From contig OZ026622.1 in NCBI GenBank assembly GCA_964020975.1, forward strand, positions 90,850,462-90,914,461: a DNA stretch of 64,000 nucleotides. Reading direction: 5' to 3'. Source of the stretch: Hermodice carunculata. Its lineage: Eukaryota > Annelida > Polychaeta > Eunicida > Amphinomidae. Positions 21,960-32,539 of this stretch are shown here, piece after piece. The notes under the pieces were generated by a model, which made no database searches, had not been told where the DNA came from, and saw only the letters and a list, made by a program, of their open reading frames with translations. Position 1 is the first letter of the stretch. Each line of letters opens with the position of its first letter. The position numbers and the translations under genes were made by a program.

Positions 21960-23885
21960 ACCTGTTCACTTACAGTCTTCAAAACCAATACTGGTGAGAG
22001 ACACAGACATGTGTTTGTAAGTAATGTATGTACAATGTGTTGCACAAATGGATAACACACAGATAACTTGTACTAACCCCCACACTGTTAAATATGTCAC
22101 ATTATTGGGCCAGCACACCATGTGATTACCTCGACATAATAGAACCCCAGAGCAAGAGACTCAAACTTCATGCCATTTTGTTTTGTCCATTTCTTTTCCA
22201 AGAGTTTTCAAACTGCTTTATATACATGTATACTTCACATACATGAATATACTCATACATACACTGACAGATAATCTTATTGGTTTGCATTTTTCTCACA
22301 AAGAATCACATGAGGAGCCAACAAACAGATGTGGAGGGTGATGGTATATAACATGGTAAGAGACTGAAGCTCAGTGAAGGATACACATCAGTCAAAACCA
22401 ACATATACCAAAGATGCACAAGTGACTGGACACACACCAGTCAATGAGATTTATGTAATTGACACAGTGAAGGCTGAATGCAGTGAGAACGCACCTTTGA
22501 AACCATCTATGTCCTGAATTGTGAAGAGTTCAAGTAAACAGACCAGTTCCCTTTCATAATCCTTGTATCTTTTGGCAAACAAAAAAAAAAAAAAAAAAAA
22601 GGGGGGGGGGGGGAGGTGAGTGAATGTGGAAGCTAGCTGAGTATGGCCATAATGATTATTCATAGCAGTTACCTGTATCATGGTCTATACCACACTCCTG
22701 TTCAGTGACTGAATATATCTGCCCAGTAAATTTAATACAGTGGCACTTGCTGTTCAAGGCCATTGCCATAACTATCACATTTTCCTTCTTGAAGGAACGT
22801 AAATGAGAAATAAAGTGAAATGAAGTTCATTGAATCATGATAAAGGCTTGAGATCTGAGTCAGCAAAGTGGGATTATGAATTAGAATTTAAGATAAATCG
22901 AATGAAAACCCAAACATACTTATGTTCAATGGATACTGGTAAAAAGCTTACAACTGCGAATGAAAATTTGGCAGATATACAAGACTAAACTATGAGTCCA
23001 ATTAATCCAAGCATACCACATGTATAAATTATGTTTACTGGTTACTCATCAGCCCATGGTGTCAAGCAATATAAAATCCCAAACTGATACACATCACATG
23101 AAAATCACAATCAGTACATGTCAAGTAATAAACAATCTCAGGCAGATGAACATCACATTGGAATTACAATTATTATGTGGGTGCATATAAATATATCACA
23201 TCAGAATCACATAAAATATTCGGCTACCAGGATGATATAAGGTAATGTAAGTGTGAGGAATGTATATTTCATGACCCAGTGGATACTCGTTACTTGGGAG
23301 CCCACAATCATTGTGCATATTTTATCATGACATGAACGAGAGTTGGTTTCCATAGTTGTGGTGGTGCCAATTGTCTTTGAGTTTAAAAGTGTGGACCTTT
23401 GCGTTACATACTTATAATGATCCAGTCGTCATATCCCCATTGGGCATTTTCACACATTTTCCATAAGATTTATATGTGTATAGGTCTGCTGACTCTATGT
23501 GCATCTGCATCAACCCTATGCAATTTTGAAGATACATGAGATGGTGAAAAGGCTTCCCAAAAACTCATTTTTTGAAATTGCACTGAACATTCCCTGTATA
23601 TCATAAAAGTTGGTTTGGAGGGGGTAAGGGACAGACCTGGAAGGGACCATGATTTGAATCTGTAGAGATGCCACTGACTTTTACTCTTTTCTGCCTGTAA
23701 ATGTGGACAAAACTACCGAAAATGTATGTACCCCTCTGTCTTTTCCATCCGATTTTGAGTCATTTCAACGAAATTAAAAGGATGTGGCATGGGAGCGAGC
23801 ACTTTGCATGATGCCATTAATACGTCACACTCATAGGTATTAAGACAGGATAGTGGGAACCTAACCTGCAGGCAAAGTTAGCCTA
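21960..23885. other. Stretch without recognised gene
   Basis: Lies inside the presumed outer span of the tyrosine-recombinase element but shows no clear domain. It holds a homopolymer junction (about 22 A followed by 13 G, 22580-22614) and imperfect repeats of 'cacatcaca(t/g)...aatcaca' around 23085-23215. Confidence 0.4.
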
Positions 23886-23889
23886 CATC

Positions 23890-24070
23890 CCAGCCCAGGC
23901 ATCAGCATCCAAGCAGGCTATAGTGGAAACGATAAAATTACTAATAGCTGTGTAATACTTTTTCTGCCTGTTCCCATTCAGATGTGTACCATCTTGACTA
24001 ATTATGCTTTCCCAGTGTGCTTGGATGCCTTTATAGCACCAAAATGTCACACTCTTTTGCTGCCTGACCT
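23890..24070 (-). mobile_element. Possible SGNH-hydrolase-like block
   Basis: The minus strand reads KSVTFWCYKGIQAHWES followed by SQDGTHLNGNRQKKYYTAIS. The D-G-x-H-L-N signature followed by a KYY segment is what one expects at the C-terminal end of SGNH/GDSL hydrolase domains found in some Ngaro elements. Catalytic Asp and His are visible; the upstream GDS block was not found. It may belong to the element below it or to another copy. Confidence 0.4.
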
Positions 24071-24234
24071 TATCCTACAGATATTGGTTTGACTGATGAA
24101 CCTTCTCGTTATGAAACGAACGACCCCTTCCATGGCCATGTATCAGCTCATGTTCTGCCGAAATAACGTCCCTATCACAACTTCTTCAGCTGCAAACAAC
24201 TCTTTACAGTACACTGCAAAATCCAGTGTGGCCT

Positions 24235-24770
24235 GGTCAACACTATCAGCATCATCTCTCACAGTTTGAAAATTGTTTTTCCCTAATTAGAGCTGAAAAA
24301 TCGTAACTGGAGACACATATCTTCCCCTGCTTGAAAGGGAATGTGATTTGGAAATATTTAGCCCACCTTTCTGCACCAAAACCTGACTCATACATCCAGA
24401 ATGAAGTCAAACTGTAAACCCTTGTTTTCCTTCTAAAATATCGTCCCTCATGTTTCATTCAAATGAATGAAAAGCACTTCTGGGGCACAACCGATCCATG
24501 CCAAAATGTATGTGACCTGGCCTGGTCTACTATTGATGCATGGGAAACAATGTGCAAAGCAAAGTACCAGTCCTACAGGTTCCAGGTTGTGCTGAAACAT
24601 AGATACGAGGCAGAAAATGAAACAACAAATGTACCAGTACTTACTCTTCTCGTTAGTACACAGCCAAAGCAAAGATTCCAAAGATTGTGGCAAGCTTGAT
24701 ATAATGCTAGGATTGACGAAACACAAATATTGCTAAGGAATACAAACTCAGTGGGTTTTCACACTTTGCA
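24235..24770. other. Unassigned segment
   Basis: Open frames on both strands (24252-24458 minus, 24463-24699 plus) lack recognisable motifs or convincing splice framing. I make no functional call. Confidence 0.3.
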
Positions 24771-25032
24771 AGCACCAAAAGGCTAGATATGTAACTGCAT
24801 GAAACAACTGAAACCCTAATCTCCTATAAACTTGGTGGGTTTTAATATTGTGAAGAAGAAAATTTGAATCTTGAACCTGATTCTGTGTGCATTATACCCA
24901 GTTGCCATCCATCGCTCCTGATTGGTCCAACAGACCGTGTGACTAGTGGACCTGTGCATATAGCGATTATGTAAGTGTTCTTCTGGAAGATGGAAGATAG
25001 AACTGAAAACGCCAATGTCCCCATAAAAACAA
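24770..25032 (+). repeat. Right direct repeat flanking the tyrosine-recombinase element
   Basis: Partner of 16560-16895, same orientation; see there for the shared blocks. For a minus-strand element this copy lies at the 5' side. Divergence between the two copies is considerable, so the insertion is not young. Confidence 0.5.
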
Positions 25033-25627
25033 TTTAGGAACTTAATTGCCCATATGACGGTACCCAAATGTGTGTAGTAACTATAGGAATAGTGTATTTA
25101 GAAGATTGAATCTTTTAAAAAACACTTAAATGTCATTGTGTTATCGCATAGTATGGAAGGCTGGAGACATTGTAACTGCCACACTTGAGTGATTGATCTA
25201 AAACAGATATGTACTTTAACACAAAATAAACATCATCTACTTGGAAATCTGGATGCCTGGTGTGGGTGAATGGTTGTCCATATGCTCCCAAGCTGTACAA
25301 GTCAATAAAGCCATAGTGTGTTGCCTGGGACACTCAATGCTGTTCTAATGCATGAAGTCCTACTTTGTTGTCCTGGTGACCACAGGTTGTAAAAGAATTC
25401 GTTGTTTATTTATCAAGTAACCAAAGGCTCTACTTTTGCATGAAGTTATACTTTGTGCCCTGGTACCTCAGTTTGTGTTGTTGCAAGAAGCTGAACTTTG
25501 TGGATCACGTCACTTTCGGCTGTACATGCACAATCCCAAATCACTTTGGACATTCGTGTTTAGTAGTTTTACCAAGATCACTCTTGTCTAGAACTGCCCA
25601 AATATAAATGTCATGACTAATCTCCTT

Positions 25628-25800
25628 AACCTTTCACTGCCAAGTTTTGGGCTGGGTTAACAGCTTTCCTTGGAGCACTTCGGGCACATCGCAAGCGAAG
25701 TGCACTGAAGAAAGCTGTTGACCTAGACCATTATATTCGATGGGGCAATAAGCATGCTGGTACGTGAGTGAAAGGTGTCTTTATAAAGGATATGAATATA
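25628..25800 (+). repeat. Hairpin MITE-like repeat, copy 2
   Basis: 'ttaacctttcactgccaagt', the stem pair GGGTTAACAGCTTTCCTTGG / GAAAGCTGTTGACCTAG, then 'gctggtacgtgagtgaaagg' and 'tgtcttt'. Block order matches the copy at 10880-11045. Inside the loop, 'gcacttcgggcaca...gcgaagtgc' forms a second small stem. Confidence 0.7.
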
Positions 25801-27475
25801 GTTTTCACTCGATAATTTAGAGAAGTTCATCTTGAGCACTTTGACTAGTTGCACTTGGCAGCGAAAGAGATACACTAACAAGGGCTTCTTGGTATTGTGA
25901 GATAGTACCAAAGATGTGGACATGAAAGAGAACATGTCTGTTTCTGTGGTTGTGAATATCTATTTATTCTCTTTGTAGAATTATTGGCCAACACCAAAAC
26001 TGACAAAAGTTTTATCGATATAACCTTTATGCTAAAGGCCAGGAAATGAGGTACATTGCTATTACTTATTCATGCAAAGGTATTCAATAGTTTTGTCTCC
26101 ATGTGCCAATTGTTTAATTTTATGTCTCACTTATAACCTTCTATCGATATAGTTATGAGTCGATCAATTTGTTGTCGATGGCTTTAATTTAGTATAATGA
26201 TCAGGAATAAGAATAAATTGTTGCTGATCAACTTCTTACCTTCACTTTTTTCATCTTGCGTAATTATGTTTATGCTTTTAATAAGAACCTGGCTTAGAAT
26301 CAATCAATTTATTTTCTACTGTTTCATAACATGCTATTTAATCTATATATCTATATGAAAAATAGTTTGTCGGTATAAATCTGTACTTTATGTGTTGGCT
26401 TTATGCCAAGTTATAAAATGTGGTTTACAAATCATCTGTCTCCAATACAGGTTTGTGTCTGTTTTTTTTCTTTTGGGACGGTTGCATATTATTTTACAAA
26501 ATATCGACAAGAATGTTTTGGGGAACCTATGACACCGATCCATTCTGTGTTGCGTGGAAAACATTTGTTGCTAATTTTATGTGTGGAAGTTTGACATAGA
26601 AGTTTCGAATAAAGTAATTAAATTTGTCTGTCTCATTTTCAATACAAGATTTAAGGTAATGTCTAACCCATTTCAGGGTCTAAATTCAAATGCAATACTC
26701 ATGATTAACATGGTAAATATAGGCCTACGTAGGCCTATGTGCTCAGACAAATATGGTACCGGGGAGGGAAAGATTTGGCTTTTAATTCAATTTAGCTGAA
26801 TAAAGGAGAAAATCACACTTCTCGATTGTTCTTGTCTGGTAACATAATCTTGCTGTTCAACATAATAAAAACTAGATGATGCTTTAGCCCCCTTTGTTTG
26901 CTGGAAGGTGGGGGCAGCATTGCACAACTCATGTGCCTTAGTCAGTACACTATGCATATTTTTAGCCTTGCATGCATAGACATATCCTGAAATTAAGCCT
27001 TTAGTTACTTTCACTGTTTAATGTTGCCAGGTGTTTTATATTTATATGATAAATTAAGAGTAAATCATACATCCGTTGTATGAATGAGACATAACTTTTG
27101 AAATTTGAAGGGTTGTCACGTTAAAGGTGACTGTCCCATTTCCCACCCAATTGTACTTGACGGTGGGTGGCAATAGGAGTACCTAGTGACAACAGTAGAA
27201 ACGAAACAAAGCCGCAGTCATACATTTTTTGAAACATGAATAATATGCTTATTACAGTAATAGTCCACTTTAGGCCTGGATCTTGATAACTATCGTCACA
27301 ATTTATAATTTCACTCCTATAGGCACTTATGTATTACTTACGCTTTTAGCCATGGCAAATCGGATCAACTACTAGGCTTGCAAGCATTCGGCACATTACT
27401 GTAAGCAAGTTAGGCCTAAATGTGTCACTCTCCACCATGCCCAATTTGAACATGCGTTTTACAAATAGATGCAGC
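25800..27475. other. Gene-free stretch
   Basis: AT-rich, with short open frames and no domain. AGGCCTA words occur at 26721, 26731, 27270 and 27412. A small hairpin, 'cccacccaattgtacttgac' with 'ggtgggt', lies near 27142. Confidence 0.4.
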
Positions 27476-27479
27476 TCAC

Positions 27480-29480
27480 ACAATCCTCAGCACCTCAACA
27501 GAGCTGTGCGGCAGGAAGTTGCTTGACAGTCTTTATGACAAGCAACAGAAGATTTTCAAATTCCTAAGTCTACTCTTGAAAGACATGTGAATGGCAAGGT
27601 GAAAAAGCCTGGGAAGTCCTGCATGGGTGGCACTTGTGTTCGTGGGCCAGAAGCGGACTTAGTAGAACACATTTTTCTGTGAGAATCTAGAGGATTTGGC
27701 CTTACAGTGTGTGACGTCGATTCTTTGGCATATGAGTATTTTGAACTGAACAGTAAAACTGGCAGGGTTTAACTGTTGGTATGCCCGCAAACGTTGGCAT
27801 CCCAAAATCACTGTCACAAAGCCAGAATCTTCATCACTTACTTGCAAGAGCTCATTCTATGAGCAAAATGCAAGTGAATACGTACTTCACTCTATTGGAC
27901 ATTACCCTGGCTGACTATGGAGTAAATGGCTTTCCTTAGGTGACATATAATCGTGATGACACGGGTTGTCTCTTGTAAACAAGCCCCCAAATGTTGTGGT
28001 AGCTCATAAGGGCAAACATAATGTATATGCGGCGACCATTGGGAAGCAAAAGGAGTATCTACAGCCCCCTACCATTGTGGCAGGTAATAAAGACAAACAT
28101 AATATATATGCGGCAACCATTGGCGAACAAAAGCAGTAACTACAACCACCATGAGTTGCTGAAACACTACTGGTGAATTTATTCCACCAATGATAAGTGC
28201 CTAAATCTCTCTTTGGAGAAAAGAGCACTAGTTGGATCATTGTAACACTCAGTGAGACTGCCTTTATGGACAAAACCTTGTTTCGAACATAGTTACATCA
28301 TTTCTCCAGCCACCAAAAAGTGTTGAAAATGGGTACATCCTATTGTTGATGGACGGTTATAGGGCTCATACAAAGTCCCTTGCAGCAATGCAGTTTGCCA
28401 TGGATAAGAAAAACCATCCTGCTCTGCCTGCCACCCACTGGCTGCAACCACTGGATAATACAATATATATTATAGTCTTAAACTTAACTGGAACCAAATA
28501 TGTGTGCAAATTATGTGCCTTCATCCAGGGGAAGTCATTTCCAGGTATGGCTTAAGCTCACTTTTCACTGAGGCATATATGAGTTATAATCAGCTACCAT
28601 GGAATTGGCGATCAGTGGTTTTAGAGCTCATGGAATTTATCTATTGAACAGCGCTGCTGTTCCATCCAATGCTTGCACAGTATCCCAGATAACAGACAGA
28701 TATGATGTTTCTGCTGATGACTCATAAGAAGTGCCGACGCAAAATTTTCTGCCACCCCCAAGTCCAGCCGTGGGTGAAAAGCCCAAAGAAGATACCTTGT
28801 CAGCTGTCCTGAGCGTGATTCAGCCACTGACATATCTCTACAAAGTGTAAAGAACACAGTCGCAGACCTGTGTGACAGTATAACTAAGCTTGTAGGCCCC
28901 CCATGTAGATTAGTGTCAGGTGAGCCTAGGTCTACTACAGAGGACCATTCTGGGGCTGTTGAACCACATCCTTGCCTATCTCATCTTGCTGTAGTGGCAG
29001 TAGAGAAAGACAACAGAGCCATAGATTGCTAGAAAGTATGAGGAATGCATGACTACACTACAGATGGTGTGTACTGGATTTGAAAAAAAATCCTCTTGGT
29101 CCCCCATAAAATGAGGTACAGATAATGAAAACCAAGTGAAATGACAGTTACATGTATCCTTCATTCTGTAGAATACATTCACCTTCTCAAAGAAAGTATT
29201 TTGAGCTCTGCAACAAAGAAGAAATCTCAGGAAAAACCAAAATGGAAGGTAGCCCCCCCACAAAAAAAACATGGTAAAGCAGCTGGCAAACTTACTCATC
29301 AACACCCAGAACTGGTTGCATGGAGAATAACTCCAATGAGGAATATAATTGCATTTATTGCAACGAACAATTTGTGAACACCTAGGGAATACTGGATCCA
29401 GTGCCATGTGTGCACTAACTGGTCCCATGAGGCTTGCAGTGATGAACAATGGCTTTGTCTGTGAGTTGTGTTGCAGCTAA
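27480..29480 (+). pseudogene. Decayed pogo/Tigger-type (Tc1-mariner superfamily) transposase
   Basis: Blocks of a DDE_1 transposase occur in order across several frames. A helix-turn-helix-like part reads PKSTLERHVNGKVKKPGK (27563-27620). RDDTGCLL (about 27951) stands where the first catalytic Asp (DETG) is expected. NVVVAHKGKHNVYA follows, then LLMDGYRAH (Asp at 28352) and HWLQPLDN (Asp at 28454), 33 residues apart, in one open frame 28343-28555. The C-terminal zinc-finger-like tail YWIQCHVCTNWSHEAC (29390-29437) is typical of Tigger-like proteins. Numerous stops and frameshifts interrupt it. An 81-base in-frame duplication (about 28003-28150) doubles the HN(V/I)YAATIG block. Terminal inverted repeats were not found. 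It cannot be active. Confidence 0.8.
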
Positions 29481-29819
29481 GGAGTAGCCTACATGTAGCG
29501 CCATTAAATATGCTCAGCTAGGAAAAACACATTGATGTCAACTTTTTCATTTCTATATTAAACCTAGTATCGGGCATTGCAGACAAACCAATGTTTTGTT
29601 TTTTTATTGTCGAAAAGAAACATGAACATTTTTACCAATACCAGATTTGTTCAAACATAATAACAGAAACACCAGCTTAACGTCATATAAGGCGTGATCT
29701 CCCAGTAGGCTTTTTAGTATTAAGGGTTATAGAAGATATATATTACTGTCTGTGTTCTAACTCGAATATTCTTTCTTTCTTTCTTTTTTGGCATGATTGC
29801 ACCCTCTTATATTGAGTCC

Positions 29820-30411
29820 TAGCTTTTTATCAAGAAAAGTGAACATTTTAAAAATATGCAAATTATGGCCATATGAAAGTACTAGAGGTGCCATTCCAAC
29901 TACAGTTCATAGGTTTGTATGTAAGTGCATCCAATGAACCACAAAAATTAGTTCTAGAATTTTAATTTATGCTTATTAGGGGCACTTCGAATGTGTAAAT
30001 GTTGAATAACTTGCAAATTAGTACAGGCAGAGATGCCATTCTAACTTTAATTTATATGTTTGTACAGTAGGCGCATTCAATGAACTACAAGAAAAGTTGT
30101 AGAATATCCGTTAATGCTAATAAGACAGACTTTGAAAGCTTAAATGTTGTTTTCCAACTGTTATAGGCAGAGATGTCATTCCAACTTCATTCGTGCTGCA
30201 GGCGCATGCAACGAACCACAAACAAAAGTTGTCACAATTTAATTTATGGTAATTAGGGCTACTTGAAAAGTTTGAACATTGGACGTTTCCAAAGCTATTA
30301 TAGATGGAGTTGCTATTCCCAATTTAATTCAAATGTTTGTACTAAAGGCACGTCTGATAAATTCATACACGTTTTGGGGGGACACAAGCAGATTTGCTCT
30401 CCAGCAGATCT
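29820..30411 (+). mobile_element. Pearl/Helitron-like non-autonomous element, copy 1
   Basis: A left region ('ttttatcaagaaaagtgaac', 'attttaaaaatatgcaaatt') is followed by four ~140-base tandem units, each with 'agatg(c/t)cattc(c/t)aact', 'aggcgcat...aa(c/t)gaac(c/t)aca' and 'aagttg'. Unit starts lie near 29889, 30030, 30171 and 30309. It ends in 'acgttttgggggg' and a hairpin, AGATTTGCT / AGCAGATCT (30390-30411). The whole architecture recurs at 47390-47954. A tandem core with a 3' hairpin and no open frame is the layout of bivalve pearl elements and Helentron-type non-autonomous elements. Its hairpin end lies where LRR homology of the neighbouring exon begins. Confidence 0.7.
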
Positions 30412-30475
30412 CCTGTAATGGTTTTCATTGATACAGTTATACAGTTATACTTTGGTAGGTCTATCCGTTTGTTTT
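30412..30475 (-). pseudogene. Out-of-frame remnant of a further LRR unit
   Basis: Below the stop codon, the minus strand still reads like the repeat DNA ('gacctaccaaagt', 'ctgtatcaatgaaaacc'), corresponding to the LP-SLYQCK part of the next LRR, but in another frame and with a short 'ataactgt' duplication. It stops at the hairpin end of the pearl-like element. Confidence 0.6.
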
Positions 30476-32523
30476 TTATATATGTAACTCCATCAGACAG
30501 CTTACGTAGCTAATGTCATCATGCACAGAAAGGAATTGATTGCCAAATGCAGATAATTTCTCTAGCTGTTTGCATTGATACAGTGACTTTGGTAAGTCTG
30601 CCAGTTTGTTTTGATCTATATGTAACTCCTTTAGATGGCTTAAGGAACCAATGTCCTCCTGCAGAGAATGGAGTTGATTGCCAGATAGGGATAATTTCTC
30701 CAGTTGGTTGCACTGATACAGGGACAGTGGCAGGTCTGTTAGTCTGTTTTGATACATATGTAACTCTTTTAGATAGCTTAAGCAGCCAATATCATCATGC
30801 AGAGAATGGATTTCATTGCCCGATGCAGATAATTTCTCGAGTTCTTTGCATTGATACAGTGACCGTGGTAAGCATGTCAATTTGTTCTGATTTATATATA
30901 ACTCTTTCAGGAAGCTTAAGCAACCAATATTGTCATGTAGAGAATGGAGTTGATTGGCAGATACCTCTAATATCTGTAGTTGCTTGCATTGATAGAGTGA
31001 CTGTGGTAAGTGTGTCAGTTTATTGTGATCTATATACAGCTCCTTCAGACAGCTTAAACAACCGATGTTCTCATGCAGAGAATAGATCTGATTGCCTGAT
31101 ACCTCTAATATCTCGAGTTGTTTGCATTGATATAGTGACTGTGGTAGGTGTATCAGTTTGTTCTGATATACATATAACTCCTTTAGATAGCTTAAGCAAG
31201 CAATGTCCTCATGCAGAGAATGGAGCTTATTACAAAATGCAGATAATATTTGTAGTTTTTTGCATCGATAGAGTGACTGTGGTAAGTCTGTCAAATTGTT
31301 CTTGTGTATTTTCAACTCATTCAGATAGCTTAAGCGACCAATGTCCTCCAGCTGATGCACTGAATGTAGTTGATTGGCGGATACCTCCAATATCTGCAGT
31401 TTTTTGCATTGACACAGTGGCTGTGGTAGGTCCTGCAGGTTGTTATGATCTATATATAACCCCTTCAGAAAGCTCAAGCAGCCAATGTCCACATGCAGAG
31501 AATGGAGTTGATTTTGAGATACATCTAGTACCTGCAGTTGTTTGCATTGATAAATTGACTGTGGTAAGACTGTTAGTTTGTTCTTACTTACATCTAACCC
31601 CTTCAAACTGGCCAAGCAGCCAATGTCCTCATGCAGAGACTGGAGTTGATTGTCAGATACATCTAATGCCTCCAGTTGTTTGCATTGATACAGTGACTGC
31701 GGTAAGTCTATCAGTTTGTTCTTATATATGTATAGCTCCTTCAAATAGCTCAAGCAACCAATGTCTTCATGCAGAGAATGGAGTTGATTGTGTGATACAT
31801 CTAATATTTCCAGTTGTGTGCATTGATAAAGTGACTGAGGCAAGTCTGGCAGATGATTATCACTCACATCCAACTTCTTCAGCCATCTTAAATGACAAAC
31901 TCCTTCAGGCAGGGACAAAACTGTCAGTTTGGTGCCGAAAGGTGTTAACATAGAGGTTGTAATATTCAAGTCCTGAAGCCAATGGCAGCCAATGAGTGAA
32001 AGATACACATCTGTGAAGTCCTGAAGGCTAATTGTTATACTCCCCACATTGTACAGTTTGATGTATTCCTGTGACAGCTGATGGCGCTCTGGGTCACTCA
32101 GGTGTGATAACCAAGGGAACACTACTTCTATGCTTCTCTTAACACATGCAGCCAGTAACATAGGGCTTTCATTGGTCCAGTCAACATGGCCAACAATTTT
32201 CTCGACATGGTCGTTGAAGTTGACCGACCCATGCATGATCTGCGCCATTATTTGAATGCAATTCTTATTTACATGTATATGATTGACGTTTGAATTGTCA
32301 TTTATATTCTCACTCCAGTACAAATACTTACTTAATGTGTTAGTTATGTCTTGCAGACTCTGGGTACATGCACTGCAATTATAGTAACAACTCTTATCCT
32401 GATTGGCAGAACAAACATTCGGAGCCTCAGGAGCCACCACTATTTGTCTGATGCCATAGTAGTCTTTGTGGACAATAGAAATCAACAGTCCTTGGTTTGT
32501 TTCGTCATATCCCAGGGCCTTAC
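30476..32523 (-). CDS. Leucine-rich repeat protein, large exon (21 LRRs)
   Basis: The open frame on the minus strand runs to a TAA at 30476. I start it at 32523, not at the ATG at 32539: 'cattggcag' directly before 32523, with a T-rich stretch upstream, is a good 3' splice site, so this looks like a phase-1 internal or last exon, with earlier exons outside the recognised region. An unrecognised N-terminal part of about 200 residues includes a Cys cluster (CSANQDKSCYYNCSAC). Then come 21 repeats of 23 residues, alternating types LPQSLYQCKQLEILDVSxNQL and LHEDIGCLSYLKELYIxxNKL, a 46-residue (138-bp) double unit. One repeat has a 2-residue insertion (HSVHQLEDIG). No signal peptide, membrane span, kinase, TIR or GTPase domain is visible. 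LRR-only binding proteins usually mediate protein contacts. LRR-like DNA continues about 55 bases past the stop in another frame and halts at the pearl-like element, so the 3' end is probably truncated. Confidence 0.65.
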
Positions 32524-32539
32524 CTGCCAATGAATACAA

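Larger units (their letters stand above)
17700..24070 (-). mobile_element. Broken tyrosine-recombinase retroelement (Ngaro/DIRS-like)
   Basis: A minus-strand element about 6.4 kb long. Reading 5' to 3' it shows a possible SGNH-hydrolase-like block (about 23890-24070), a gag-like region (about 20600-21915), reverse transcriptase (19661-20560), the start and end of an RNase H region (about 18766-19467) and a tyrosine recombinase (about 17700-18524). Having a tyrosine recombinase instead of a DDE integrase separates it from ordinary LTR elements. It is a fossil, clearly broken in many places, and moderately old since domains stay recognisable. Similar direct repeats flank it at 16560-16895 and 24770-25032. 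Ngaro versus DIRS is not settled here. Confidence 0.8.

Noticed and set aside
28976-29449. 157-codon open frame on the minus strand
   Set aside because: Antisense to the pogo-type transposase tail, which carries recognisable motifs on the plus strand.
30547-31953. 468-codon open frame on the plus strand
   Set aside because: It lies antisense to the LRR array; its periodic Cys/Val peptide simply mirrors the 138-bp repeats. The minus-strand LRR pattern is the meaningful one.
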